From Kribbella sp. VKM Ac-2569 (GTDB lineage Bacteria; Actinomycetota; Actinomycetes; Propionibacteriales; Kribbellaceae): 64,000 nucleotides of DNA. Positions within the stretch are counted from its first letter, which is position 1. Every line of letters begins with the position of its first letter. The DNA lies in contig NZ_SGXJ01000002.1 in assembly GCF_004216905.1 (NCBI RefSeq), forward strand, positions 496,001-560,000. Reading direction: 5' to 3'. The notes under the pieces were generated by a model. That model saw nothing but the letters and a program-made list of their open reading frames with translations, had not been told where the DNA came from and made no database searches. Below, one piece after another: positions 17,720 through 26,617 of the stretch. The translations under genes were made by a program, and so were the position numbers.

Positions 17720-18911
17720 CGTAGGCCACCCACGGCAACCAGCACGTCAGCCGGAACTCGCCATCTGCTGTCGGCCCGTGCTCGAACCGCCCGCCAGCCA
17801 GGGAGGCCCGCTCTGCCAACCCGATCAGCCCCACGCGCGAACCCGGACCAGCCGCGCCTGGCTCCAGCCGGTTCGACACCTCCACCGACAGGCCGGCACC
17901 TGCCGCACCGCTCACCGCCACCCGAACCGCCTGATGAGGTGCGTGTTTCCGCGCATTCGTAAGCCCTTCCTGGATGATCCGGTACGCGTGCCGCCCGATC
18001 GAGTCCGGCACCGCACCGAGCTCAGCCGCTACTTCCAGCTCGATCTGCATCCCAGCAGCCCGTGACTCGACCACCAGCTCGTCCAGCTCGGCTATGCCCC
18101 GTCGTGGCCCGTCAGCGGTGTGCTGAGACCGCAGTACGCCGACAATCTCGCGTAGGTCGTCCACGCAGTCGCGTGCGCTGGACCGGATCACACCAGCGGC
18201 ACGTGACAGCTCAGCGGACGGCATGTCCGGTCGGAACTCCAGCGCACCCGCGTGCATGCTCAGCAACGACAAGCGATGCCCGAGCGCGTCATGCATCTCC
18301 CGGGCAATCCGCTCCCGCTCCAGCCGCTGCCCCTGCTCAACACGCAACTGCTGCACCGACTCGGCCCGGACCGCACGCTCGGTCAGTGACGCCATCAGCT
18401 GCCGCCTGGTCCGGATCACGATCCCCCACGCGACCAGCACCAGACAGGCCAGCGCTGTGAGCGTCACAGCGATCCAGTAGCCATTGGGGACGTCAGCAAC
18501 CGGATAGAGCCAGAACTGCACCATGCAGGATGCCATCGCCACCGCACCCAGTGAGAGGCTCACAGCGGGGCGACGGTGCACAGCAACGTTGAACAGCGCC
18601 AGACCGCCCGCTGCACCCACTGACGGCACCAGGGTGGACGCCAGAATCATCAGCACAGCCAGACCGGTCGGCCAGCGCCGGCGGAGCAATAGCGACAACG
18701 CACCGGCGAGGCACAGCGACACGTCCAGCCAGTGCGGCAGCGGACCGACCCGGGGCGGCGGCTCCACATCCCCCACCGCCAGCAGCCCGAGCAGGAACGC
18801 GATCAGCACACAGGCGACGTCCACTACCCGGTCCCGCGGGGTCAGCCGTCCGTAGCCCGGCGCAGCACGCGATCCGGGCGCGATCAGCGCTGCGAAGATC
18901 CCCGTGTCCAC
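17703..18911 (-). CDS. Sensor histidine kinase (HisKA_3/NarL type)
   Basis: 402 aa from a GTG at 18909-18911. Four to five membrane helices fill residues 27-165 with little extracellular sequence, so it likely senses the membrane or a small signal within it. The dimerisation H-box REMHDALGHRLSLL carries His207. The HATPase domain has EGLTNARKHA and VGLIGLAERA. It is partnered with the adjacent response regulator. The signal is unknown. The divergent fucosidase gene is a possible target. Confidence 0.92.
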   Translation of the reverse strand: MDTGIFAALIAPGSRAAPGYGRLTPRDRVVDVACVLIAFLLGLLAVGDVEPPPRVGPLPHWLDVSLCLAGALSLLLRRRWPTGLAVLMILASTLVPSVGAAGGLALFNVAVHRRPAVSLSLGAVAMASCMVQFWLYPVADVPNGYWIAVTLTALACLVLVAWGIVIRTRRQLMASLTERAVRAESVQQLRVEQGQRLERERIAREMHDALGHRLSLLSMHAGALEFRPDMPSAELSRAAGVIRSSARDCVDDLREIVGVLRSQHTADGPRRGIAELDELVVESRAAGMQIELEVAAELGAVPDSIGRHAYRIIQEGLTNARKHAPHQAVRVAVSGAAGAGLSVEVSNRLEPGAAGPGSRVGLIGLAERASLAGGRFEHGPTADGEFRLTCWLPWVAYDDGRE

Positions 18912-19038
18912 CGGACCGACGGTAGCGCCTGGACAGCCCAGCGCGAGACTTTCGGTGGAGGCGGCGGTCCGCCGGATGATGATCACGACGTACCGCGGAC
19001 TGATCCGCAGAGTCGCCGTACGACGGCAGGATTGCAGC

Positions 19039-20616
19039 ATGATCCTTGCCAAAAGCATCTTCCGCAGGATCGGCAAGGTCCTCCTGCGGTTCGCCCTGGT
19101 GGTCGTCGTCCTGGCGCTGATCTTCGCCGGCGGCTCCGCGGTCTGGACGTGGCAGGACGACCGCAAGGCCGAGATGACCACCGACGGGCCGTACGAGGCC
19201 ACGGTGGAGTCGCTGAACAAGCATCCGCTGCCGAAGTGGTTCGCCGACGCGAAGTTCGGGATCATGATCCACTGGGGCCTCTACTCGGTGCCGGGCTTCG
19301 CACCGAAGGGCACCACGTTCAGCAAGCTGCTCGAGACGCAGTACGGGCACGCGATGACGCACAACCCGTACGGCGAGGACTACGCGAACGCGATGAAGGA
19401 CCCGAAGTCGCCGACCGCGAGCTATCACCGCGAGCACTACGGCAACGCGCCGTACAGCGACTTCACCAAGCAGTTCGACGCCGGTCTGGCCAACTGGAAC
19501 CCGGACCGGTGGGCCGCGCAGTTCAAGGCGGCCGGAGCGTCGTACATCGTGGTGACGGCCAAGTACGCCGACGGGTACTCGCTGTGGCCCACAGAGGTCC
19601 GGAACCCGCACGCACCGGACTTCCACGCCCAACGGGACCTGATGGGTGAGCTGGCCGCGGCCGTCCGCAAACAGGGCCTGAAGTTCGGCGTCTACTACTC
19701 CGGTGGGGTCGACTGGACGTTCCAACGCAAGACCGTGAAGACGCTGGGCGACTACGCCTACCTGCACTACGGCGAGGACTACCGCGAGTACGCCGTGGCG
19801 CAGGTGCGCGAGCTGATCACGCGGTACAAGCCGGACATCCTGTGGAACGACATCGCCTGGCCGACCGGCTCCAAGCGGCTCTACTCGGTGCTGGCGGACT
19901 ACTACAACACCGTCCCGGAGGGGGTCGTGGACGACCGCTGGAGTACGGCGTCGTTCGGCCGGCAGGTGATGAGCCCGAAGCCGATGCGCTGGGGCTTCGA
20001 CCAGTTCATGAAGGGCCTGTTCAAGCTGCCTGGTGCGGCGGACAGCATCAACACCCAGAAGCCTGCTCCGCACAGTGACTTCCGAACGCCGGAGTACACG
20101 GACTTCGACACCGTCCAGGAAAAGTTCTGGCAGCAGGACCGCGGTATCGGCGGCTCCTTCGGCTACAACCGCGAGGAGAACGACCAGGACTACGCCAAGT
20201 CGACCGATCTGATCGCTTCACTCGCCAAGGCGGCGGCCAACAACGGTGCGCTGCTGCTGAACGTCGGACCGAGCGGTGGCGAGGGTGCGATCGTCCCCGA
20301 GCAGCTGAGCAGGCTCACCGACATCGGAGCCTGGCTGAGGGTCAACCGGGAGGCGCTGGACGGCACCCGACCGTGGACGCGCTCGTCGGCGACCACCACC
20401 GCCGGAGACCAGGTGATGTTCACCCAGAAGGGCAAGACGCTGTACGCCGTCGTACTGGGTCGGCCGAAGGGGGAGATCGTCATCAAGGACGTCCACCTGA
20501 GCGGTCGGGCAGCACGTCTGGGCGGGAACTCGATCACGCTGACAGCAACCAGTCAGGGCACCCTGCTGAAGGGGGCCGGCGATGGGAGCTACGGTCCGGT
20601 GTTCCGCGTCGGGTGA
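19039..20616 (+). CDS. GH29 alpha-L-fucosidase family enzyme, membrane-anchored
   Basis: 525 aa. An uncleaved signal anchor (residues 11-37, LRFALVVVVLALIFAGGSAV) would place the catalytic domain outside. GH29 hallmarks are KFGIMIHWGLYSVPGF, FTKQFDAGLANWNPDRWA, and DILWNDIAWP, which holds the nucleophile Asp. NGALLLNVGPSGGEG marks the barrel end. It would release alpha-L-fucose from glycans. The ATG at 19039 follows weak upstream purines. Confidence 0.9.
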   Translation: MILAKSIFRRIGKVLLRFALVVVVLALIFAGGSAVWTWQDDRKAEMTTDGPYEATVESLNKHPLPKWFADAKFGIMIHWGLYSVPGFAPKGTTFSKLLETQYGHAMTHNPYGEDYANAMKDPKSPTASYHREHYGNAPYSDFTKQFDAGLANWNPDRWAAQFKAAGASYIVVTAKYADGYSLWPTEVRNPHAPDFHAQRDLMGELAAAVRKQGLKFGVYYSGGVDWTFQRKTVKTLGDYAYLHYGEDYREYAVAQVRELITRYKPDILWNDIAWPTGSKRLYSVLADYYNTVPEGVVDDRWSTASFGRQVMSPKPMRWGFDQFMKGLFKLPGAADSINTQKPAPHSDFRTPEYTDFDTVQEKFWQQDRGIGGSFGYNREENDQDYAKSTDLIASLAKAAANNGALLLNVGPSGGEGAIVPEQLSRLTDIGAWLRVNREALDGTRPWTRSSATTTAGDQVMFTQKGKTLYAVVLGRPKGEIVIKDVHLSGRAARLGGNSITLTATSQGTLLKGAGDGSYGPVFRVG

Positions 20617-20620
20617 AGCG

Positions 20621-21322
20621 TCAGTACCAGCCCTTGGCTTGGGAGTGGCCCCAGGCGGAGCAGGGCGAGCCGTAGGTGGCCTCGATGTAGTCCAGGCCCC
20701 ACTTGATCTGGGTGACCGGGTTGGTCCGCCAGTCCTTGCCGTACGCCGCCATGCGGTTACCGGGGAGCGCCTGCGGGATGCCGTACGCCGTCGACGTCGG
20801 GTTGTCGGCGCTGACCTTCCAGCGGGACTCCTTGTTCCAGAGCTTCTCCAGGCAGCTGAACTGGCTCTGGCCCCAGCCGTGGTCGGGGAGGAGGTTCATC
20901 GCGACCTCCTTCGGCGTGCCCTCGTACTTCTTCCGCTCGGCGTCCCGGCTGGCCCGCTCCTCGCTCGACGAGCGCTGGGCCTCCCGAAGTGCCTGATAGC
21001 GCAGCAAAGCGGCGTTCTTGGCCTTCATCTTCACCGCGGCCGCGTCCTGCAGGGCGGTGCGCTGCTGCTCGATGGCCTCGACCTGGTTCCGCATGCGGAC
21101 GGCCTCGGCGGCGATCTCGGCGGCCGACTGCGGCTTGGCCGACGGTGTGGTCGCGGAAGGGATCGCCTTCCCACTGTTCAGCACGGCCATCTCGGCCCGC
21201 CCGGACACCTTCTCCGACGCACTGCTGCTCCCAGGAGAGCTGAAGAGGTCGATACCGGCGACAACGGAAACCACGGCGATTCCGGTCACTGCGAGAATCG
21301 CGACGGAGCGCTTCGCTTTCAT
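20621..21322 (-). CDS. Secreted lytic transglycosylase (SLT domain)
   Basis: 233 aa. A signal peptide/anchor spans about 5-27 (SVAILAVTGIAVVSVVAGI). A Lys/Glu/Ala-rich coiled coil covers about 70-130. The C-terminal SLT domain (about 140-233) has the catalytic Glu in LWNKESRW, then STAYGIPQALPG and a final WGHSQAKGWY. It cleaves peptidoglycan outside the membrane. It lies five bases from the convergent fucosidase stop. Confidence 0.9.
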   Translation of the reverse strand: MKAKRSVAILAVTGIAVVSVVAGIDLFSSPGSSSASEKVSGRAEMAVLNSGKAIPSATTPSAKPQSAAEIAAEAVRMRNQVEAIEQQRTALQDAAAVKMKAKNAALLRYQALREAQRSSSEERASRDAERKKYEGTPKEVAMNLLPDHGWGQSQFSCLEKLWNKESRWKVSADNPTSTAYGIPQALPGNRMAAYGKDWRTNPVTQIKWGLDYIEATYGSPCSAWGHSQAKGWY

Positions 21323-21411
21323 CTGTCCTTCCGAGAAAACCCGACCCCCGTCGGCTGCAACGAGAACATACTCTGGCGTAAACCGTCCGTCATCACAAGC
21401 AGGTCACGAAC

Positions 21412-21447
21412 GAACGGTGCGGTCGCCGCGTGGCGACCGCACCGTTC
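21412..21447 (-). terminator. Strong hairpin terminator downstream of phoH
   Basis: Perfect 16-bp stem: GAACGGTGCGGTCGCC (21412-21427) and its complement (21432-21447), with a GCGT loop. It begins 47 bases after the phoH stop. No U-run follows. The gap 21323-21411 upstream of the transglycosylase contains its promoter region but no clear boxes. Confidence 0.75.
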
Positions 21448-21494
21448 TTACCTCTGCTTTACAGACGCTTATTACCTAACTGTCCGAACGCTCC

Positions 21495-22826
21495 TTACAA
21501 CTGCAGGTCATCGAGCATCTCGGTGACCAGCGCCGCGATCGGCGACCGCTCCGAGCGGGTCAGCGTGACGTGCGCGAACAGCGGGTGTCCCTTCAACTGC
21601 TCGACCACGGCGACCACGCCGTCGTGCCGGCCGACCCGCAGGTTGTCCCGCTGCGCCACGTCGTGGGTGAGCACCACCCGCGAGTTGGCACCGACCCGAG
21701 ACAGCACCGTGAGCAGTACGTTCCGCTCCAGCGACTGCGCCTCGTCCACGATCACGAAGGCGTCGTGCAGCGACCGCCCGCGGATGTGGGTCAGCGGCAG
21801 GACTTCGAGCATGCCCCGGTCGATCACCTCGTCGATCACGTCACTGCTGGTCAGCGCGCCGAGCGTGTCGTAGACGGCCTGCGCCCACGGCCCCATCTTC
21901 TCCGCCTCGCTGCCGGGCAGATAGCCCAGCTCCTGCCCGCCGACCGCGAACAGCGGCCGGAAGACGATCACCTTCTTGTGCTGGCGGCGTTCCATGACCG
22001 ACTCCAGGCCGGCGCACAGCGCGAGCGCGGACTTACCCGTACCGGCCCGGCCGCCGAGCGAGATGATCCCGACGTCAGGGTCCAGCAGCAGATCGAGCGC
22101 GACCCGCTGCTCCGCGGAACGACCGCGGATCCCGAACGCCTCCCGGTCGCCGCGGACCAGCCTGATCCGCTTGTCCGGCATCACTCGGCCGAGCGCGCTG
22201 CCCCGGTCCGACAGCATCACCAGCCCGGTGTGGGTCGGGAACTCACCGGCCGCCGTCAGCTCGACGGCGCCGTTCTCGTACAGGTCGTCGACGACGTGCG
22301 TCTCGACCTCGAGCTCCGCCATACCGGTCCAACCGGACTCGAGCGTCAGCTCGGCGCGGTACTCCTCGGCGACCAGACCGCACGCCGACGCCTTGACCCG
22401 CATCGGCAGGTCCTTCGAGACCAGCGTGACGTCCTTGCCCTCGGCCATGAAGTTGCAGGCCACGGCCAGGATCCGGCTGTCGTTGTCACCGAGCCGGAAA
22501 CCGGCCGGCAAGGTCTCCGGGTCGGTGTGGTTCAGCTCGACCCGAAGAGTTCCACCCTTCTCCCCCACTGGCAGGGGCGCGTCCAGTCGTCCGTGCAGTA
22601 TCCGGAGCTCGTCGAGCAGGCGAAGCGCCGTACGCGCGAAATAGCCGAGTTCCGGGTGATGCCGTTTGGCCTCCAATTCGGTGACGACGACCACCGGAAC
22701 GACCACCTCGTGCTCGTCGAACCGCAGTAACGCGTGCGGGTCGGAGAGGAGCACCGAGGTGTCCAGCACGAAGGTGCGCTGGTCCGGTGTTGATGAGGTA
22801 CTTGACGCCTTGGCGTGGATGGCCAT
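21495..22826 (-). CDS. phoH2: PIN-PhoH protein (PhoH2-type RNA helicase/nuclease)
   Basis: 443 aa. An N-terminal PIN RNase domain (about 17-150) has acidic residues in [20 protein letters not shown] and VSKD. A C-terminal PhoH ATPase domain has Walker [10 protein letters not shown] at 258-266 and Walker [11 protein letters not shown]. Fused PIN-PhoH proteins are described as sequence-specific RNA-unwinding RNases in mycobacteria, where a small upstream gene (phoAT) accompanies them. Nothing immediately overlapping is seen here, but see 22827-23230. Confidence 0.93.
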   Translation of the reverse strand: MAIHAKASSTSSTPDQRTFVLDTSVLLSDPHALLRFDEHEVVVPVVVVTELEAKRHHPELGYFARTALRLLDELRILHGRLDAPLPVGEKGGTLRVELNHTDPETLPAGFRLGDNDSRILAVACNFMAEGKDVTLVSKDLPMRVKASACGLVAEEYRAELTLESGWTGMAELEVETHVVDDLYENGAVELTAAGEFPTHTGLVMLSDRGSALGRVMPDKRIRLVRGDREAFGIRGRSAEQRVALDLLLDPDVGIISLGGRAGTGKSALALCAGLESVMERRQHKKVIVFRPLFAVGGQELGYLPGSEAEKMGPWAQAVYDTLGALTSSDVIDEVIDRGMLEVLPLTHIRGRSLHDAFVIVDEAQSLERNVLLTVLSRVGANSRVVLTHDVAQRDNLRVGRHDGVVAVVEQLKGHPLFAHVTLTRSERSPIAALVTEMLDDLQL

Positions 22827-23230
22827 GTCGCACGTCCTCTTCTAGGCCGTGACGTACACCCTCGCCCCGGCCCGCCAGTGGTTAGGTGATGGGTCGGGTG
22901 CCGCCCTCAGGGTCCGGTGTTGACCCCGTCCGCGCCGCCGCATGAGCGGCAACGGCGATCAGTGAGCTCGAGACCTGAGGTCTCGGGTACTCCGTTCGGC
23001 CCCTCATGGGGCAACCGGCTGGATCGAGATTCTCAAACTGATCGGGCCTCCCGTGACAGCCGGCTTCCCCTCCGACCGTCAATGTCAGGGTAGGAGGCTC
23101 CCGCAAACTGCGCAGCCCGACACGCCCGGCCACGGGGTTAACACGGTGTTACGCCTTCCCCCCACCCGAGGGAGCCGGGTCACTCCGCCGGGTGATCCGG
23201 TACGCCGGGTGACCGGGCGAGGCTCGATTC
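22827..23230. other. 404-bp leader region with strong hairpin potential and a 41-codon frame
   Basis: No full gene fits. Stems include CGAGACC-TGA-GGTCTCG, GCCCC-TCAT-GGGGC and CCGGCTG paired with CAGCCGG 35 bases on. On the minus strand an ATG at 23007 opens a 41-codon frame ending at 22882 (beginning MRGRTEYPRPQ, ending EGGTRPIT), 55 bases before phoH. This could be a phoH leader RNA or a small phoH partner. Neither is demonstrated. Confidence 0.35.
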
Positions 23231-24436
23231 ATGACGAAGAACTGGCCGACGTGGCTCGGGTACGTCACCGCGCTCTGGTCCCTCGTGTACGGCGTACTCG
23301 GCCTCTACTGGACCCTCGGCGGCGCCGGATACCCGTTCGCGCGGGTCGTCGACGATCAGGCCTCGGCATCGATCCTCGAAGGTACGCCGGTGCACGTGGT
23401 CGGTCCCGTGATGGCGGCGATCGGGCTCGGCGGCGCCGTACTCGCACTCGTCATGACCCGGATGCGACCGCGCGGAACGATCCTGCAGGCGATCGCCGCC
23501 GTACTCGCGGTCGGCCTCGCCCTCGTCATCCCCGACTACACGCTGGTCGCGGTGGTCGCCATGGCCCCGGCGCTGATCGTGTTCACGTTCACCGGCGTAC
23601 CGGGGCCGCAGGACGGCGTCGGCGACATCCTGTACTGGCACCGCGTGAACCTGATCATCCTGTTCGTCGGCGGCCTGCTCTGGGCGGCCACGGCGCTCGC
23701 CTACCACCGGCGCAGCCGCAACGCCTGCGTCTCGTGCGGCCGGGGCTCCCACGATCCGGCCTGGACGCGACCGGAGGCCGCGCTCCGCTGGGGCAGGTGG
23801 GCGGTCGCGGTCGCCGTGGTGGCGAACCTGCCGTACGAATTCACCCGGATCGCCTGGTACCTGGGCTGGCCGGTCGGCATCACCGACGAGTTCCACCAGA
23901 TGATGGCCGACACGCCCGGAATGCTCGAGATGGGTCTCGGCCTGGCCGTGATGGGCCTGGGCGGAGGCGTTCTCACGCATGGCCTGGTGCACCGCTGGGG
24001 CGAGGTCTACCCCCGCTGGATCTGGTTCAAGGCCGGCCGGCGCGTGCCACCGCTGCTCGCGATCATCCCGGCCTCGATCGTCGCCGTCGTACTGATCCCA
24101 GCCGGCCTGATGAACACCCAGGCCCCACTCGGCGGCGACATGTGGGCAACCAACGGCCCCGGCATCCTCTGGATCCTGTGGGGTACGGCGCTGGGCGTGG
24201 CGACGTACGCGTACTACCTCAGGCGCCGCACCACCTGCACACGCTGCGGCCGAGGCGCCCCGTCGGCCGAGCTCACGTACCGAAGCGGCGCTCGCGCTGG
24301 GCGTAGCTTCGGATGGCGCGGAGGAAGTCGACGTGGCGGAAGTCCGGCCAGAGCGCCTCGCAGAAGTAGAACTCGCTCAGTGCGCTCTGCCAGAGCAGGA
24401 AGCCGCCCAGGCGCTGCTCACCCGACGTCCGGATGA
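23231..24436 (+). CDS. Multi-pass membrane protein with two CxxCGRG motifs
   Basis: 401 aa. Eight or more hydrophobic helices: residues 8-30, 55-75, 80-120, 137-155, 195-215, 245-265, 275-300, 320-340. Two matching cysteine motifs (CVSCGRG near 173, CTRCGRG near 350) may bind a metal or form disulfides on one face. The last 55 residues are Arg/Gly/Ser-rich and lie antisense to the prenyltransferase gene; they look like read-through past a lost stop. No family recognised. Confidence 0.72.
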   Translation: MTKNWPTWLGYVTALWSLVYGVLGLYWTLGGAGYPFARVVDDQASASILEGTPVHVVGPVMAAIGLGGAVLALVMTRMRPRGTILQAIAAVLAVGLALVIPDYTLVAVVAMAPALIVFTFTGVPGPQDGVGDILYWHRVNLIILFVGGLLWAATALAYHRRSRNACVSCGRGSHDPAWTRPEAALRWGRWAVAVAVVANLPYEFTRIAWYLGWPVGITDEFHQMMADTPGMLEMGLGLAVMGLGGGVLTHGLVHRWGEVYPRWIWFKAGRRVPPLLAIIPASIVAVVLIPAGLMNTQAPLGGDMWATNGPGILWILWGTALGVATYAYYLRRRTTCTRCGRGAPSAELTYRSGARAGRSFGWRGGSRRGGSPARAPRRSRTRSVRSARAGSRPGAAHPTSG

Positions 24437-25052
24437 CCAGGTCGGGGTCGGGCTGGCCCTTGGTGTAGAGGTGCCGCGCGATGTGCTCCACATCGACACG
24501 GTCGGCCAGCTCCTCGATCGAGATGCCTTTCGCGGCCTCCTCGAGGAGCAGCGAGCGGACCGCGTCGGCGAGCTCGCGACGTCCGCCGTACCCGACGGCG
24601 ACGTTGACCAGCATCCCCTCGACGTCGTGGGTGGCTGTCTCCGCCGCCTTGAGCGCCTCGGCGGTGGTCCCGGGCAGCAGGTCGAGAGCGCCGACCGGAT
24701 GGATCCGGTAGCGGCCGATCGCGGTCAGCTCCTCGACCGTCTGCTCGATGATCCGCAGCAACGGCTCCAGCTCGTCGGCCGGACGGGTCAGGTTGTCGGT
24801 GGACAGCATCCACACCGTGACCACCTTGACGCCGACACCGTCGCACCAGTTCAGGAACTCGGAGATTTTGTTCGCCCCGGCCTCGTGGCCGCGCGACACC
24901 GGGTCGCCGACCTGGCGGGCCCAGCGCCGGTTACCGTCGATGATGACCCCGATGTGCCGCGGGATCCGGTCCGGCGACAGCGATCGGGCCAGCCGGCGCT
25001 CGTACAGTCCGTAGACCGCGTCGCGCAGCTTCTGCTTGCCAGGTGTCCGCAT
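24273..25052 (-). CDS. uppS: Cis-prenyltransferase (isoprenyl transferase)
   Basis: 259 aa. It chain-extends isoprenyl diphosphates in Z configuration for the cell-wall lipid carrier. The catalytic motif IIDGNRRWAR carries Asp39, the Arg-rich IPP site is RTSGEQRLGGFLLW, and SEFYF follows. NRR and the region near VWMLSTDN resemble the short-chain Z-farnesyl branch, which many actinobacteria pair with a second UppS. Convergent 3' overlap of 164 bp with the membrane-protein gene. Confidence 0.92.
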   Translation of the reverse strand: MRTPGKQKLRDAVYGLYERRLARSLSPDRIPRHIGVIIDGNRRWARQVGDPVSRGHEAGANKISEFLNWCDGVGVKVVTVWMLSTDNLTRPADELEPLLRIIEQTVEELTAIGRYRIHPVGALDLLPGTTAEALKAAETATHDVEGMLVNVAVGYGGRRELADAVRSLLLEEAAKGISIEELADRVDVEHIARHLYTKGQPDPDLVIRTSGEQRLGGFLLWQSALSEFYFCEALWPDFRHVDFLRAIRSYAQRERRFGT

Positions 25053-25245
25053 GGGCAGGGTGCTCTCCTCGAAGACTCTCGGTCACGAGGCTAGCCCAGA
25101 AACGCCCGGCACGAGAGGCCCTGGAGTGGCTCACAGAAAGCTGCCGGAAAGGTCGAACTTTCTGCGAAGTTCGTGCATCGTAAACGTTGGGCGTGCTGCA
25201 TCACCCGGGTGACTTCGCCTACATTTCATTCTTCCGACCGATGCA

Positions 25246-25278
25246 ACCTACGGTTCCGTAGGTTACGGTTGCGTAGGT
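25246..25278. promoter_or_regulatory. Tandem palindromic operator upstream of hemolysin III
   Basis: ACCTACGG-TT-CCGTAGGT (25246-25263) is a perfect inverted repeat. A second, imperfect one, TACGGTTGCGTA plus GGT, follows at 25264-25278. The form TACG-N4-CGTA suits a TetR-type dimer pair, but no regulator gene is adjacent. Confidence 0.5.
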
Positions 25279-25311
25279 ATGGACCGCCCGGAGAACCCCG
25301 AAAGGACGGCG

Positions 25312-26007
25312 ATGACCGTTTCCAGTGCACAGCCCCAGGAACTCGGTCACCGGCTCTCCGGGCGACTCGGCGCAGTCAAGCCCAAACTCCGTGGATGGTT
25401 GCACGCCGGCACGTTCCCGTTCGCCACCGCCGCCGGCATCGTGCTGATCTGCCTGGCACCGCACGCGAACGCGCGCTGGGCGGCCGCGGTCTATACCGCC
25501 GGGTCGATGCTGCTGTTCGGCATCTCCGCGCTGTACCACCGGTTCTACTGGGGCCCGACCGGCGAGGCGATCCTGCGCCGGCTCGACCACAGCAACATCT
25601 TCCTGCTGATCGCCGGCACCTACACCCCGCTCGGCATGGTGCTGCTGCACGGCAACGACCGACTGCTGATGCTCGGCCTGGCCTGGGGCGGCGCGGTGCT
25701 CGGCATCCTGTTCCGGATCTTCTGGCTCAGTGCGCCACGCTGGATCTACACCCCGCTCTACCTGGCGCTGGGCTGGGTCGCGATCTTCTGGATGGGTGAC
25801 ATCTACCACGCCGGCGGCGCGGCAGTCGTCACCCTGATCGCCGTCGGCGGCGGCCTGTACTCGATCGGCGCCGTCGTCTACGCCACCAAGCGCCCGAACC
25901 CGTCCCCCCGCTGGTTCGGCTTCCACGAAATCTTCCACGCCTTCACCGTCGCCGCCTTCATCTGCCACTACATAGCCGTAAGCATCGCGACCTACCGCGC
26001 CGGCTGA
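25312..26007 (+). CDS. trhA: Hemolysin III family membrane protein (PAQR/TrhA)
   Basis: 231 aa from the ATG at 25312, which has AAAGGA upstream; an ATG at 25279 is possible. Seven helices and the PAQR metal-site signatures are present: SALYHRFYWG, LDHSNIFLLIAGTYTPLG and GFHEIFHAFTVAAFICHY with the zinc-site histidines. Bacterial TrhA proteins influence membrane energetics or lipid homeostasis rather than acting as toxins. Confidence 0.92.
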   Translation: MTVSSAQPQELGHRLSGRLGAVKPKLRGWLHAGTFPFATAAGIVLICLAPHANARWAAAVYTAGSMLLFGISALYHRFYWGPTGEAILRRLDHSNIFLLIAGTYTPLGMVLLHGNDRLLMLGLAWGGAVLGILFRIFWLSAPRWIYTPLYLALGWVAIFWMGDIYHAGGAAVVTLIAVGGGLYSIGAVVYATKRPNPSPRWFGFHEIFHAFTVAAFICHYIAVSIATYRAG

Positions 26008-26050
26008 CCACCACCTACGCGCCACCCACCGGGGACACCCGGCGGCGACC

Positions 26051-26073
26051 GGGAACAGGCAATTGCTTGTCCC
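26051..26073. terminator. Hairpin between convergent trhA and marR genes
   Basis: GGGAACAGGCAA pairs with TTGCTTGTCCC, with one bulge and one wobble, in the 113-bp gap between convergent stops. It could serve both genes. Confidence 0.5.
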
Positions 26074-26120
26074 CCGACCCCATCGCCTATCCCCAGTGCG
26101 ATCCAGTCCGGTACTGCGTC

Positions 26121-26564
26121 CTACGGGTCGCCGCCTAGTTCGTGGAGGGTTTGGCGGAGGTGGGTGTAGCGGGTGGGGCCTAGTTGGGTGGACCAGGATT
26201 GTTCTACTCGGGCTATGGCGGCTCGGCTGAAGGCGACTGCTTCGTCGCCCAGCGGCGTACGGCGGACCAGGCGGACTCGGCGGTCGGTGGGGAGGCGGGC
26301 GGACTCGGTGTAGCCGAGTTTCTGCAGGTAGTCGACGTGCTGGCCGAGGCCCTGTTTCGTCATCGTCGCGACCTCCGCCAGGTCGGTGATCCGGGCGCCG
26401 TCGGGCGGGATCAGTTCGAGCAGGCGGTAGTGCGAGACCCGGAGCCCGGGGTACTGCTCCTCGGACGTGGCCAGGATCTCCGACCGGATCCGTCGCAGCG
26501 CCAGCCCGAGCAGTGCGGCGATGTGATCGGTCCCGACCCGGGGATCGTCGTTGACGGAAGTCAT
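26121..26564 (-). CDS. MarR family regulator
   Basis: 147 aa. Winged helix with RITDLAEVATMTKQGLGQHVDYLQKLGYTE in the recognition region (about 58-88) and wing PTDRRVRLVRRT. It diverges from a phosphotransferase gene, with a large inverted repeat in the 53-bp gap. It probably represses both promoters. Ligand unknown. Confidence 0.9.
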   Translation of the reverse strand: MTSVNDDPRVGTDHIAALLGLALRRIRSEILATSEEQYPGLRVSHYRLLELIPPDGARITDLAEVATMTKQGLGQHVDYLQKLGYTESARLPTDRRVRLVRRTPLGDEAVAFSRAAIARVEQSWSTQLGPTRYTHLRQTLHELGGDP

Positions 26565-26600
26565 AAAGCAACTTTACTATCACAACAGTAAGGTGACTTT
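26565..26600. promoter_or_regulatory. Operator between marR and the phosphotransferase gene
   Basis: 36-bp imperfect inverted repeat directly abutting the marR start: arm AAAGCAACTTTACTAT against (read on the other strand) AAAGTCACCTTACTGT, 12 of 16 matching. It is AT-rich in a GC-rich setting. Confidence 0.6.
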
Positions 26601-26617
26601 ACTTCCGTGGGGGGAAC

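Noticed and set aside
22882..23133. ydaO (cyclic-di-AMP) or cobalamin riboswitch upstream of phoH
   Set aside because: GGGGAAGCC and GGGTAGG fragments appear, but the ordered conserved core is missing and phoH is not a usual target. Kept only as unassigned structured region.
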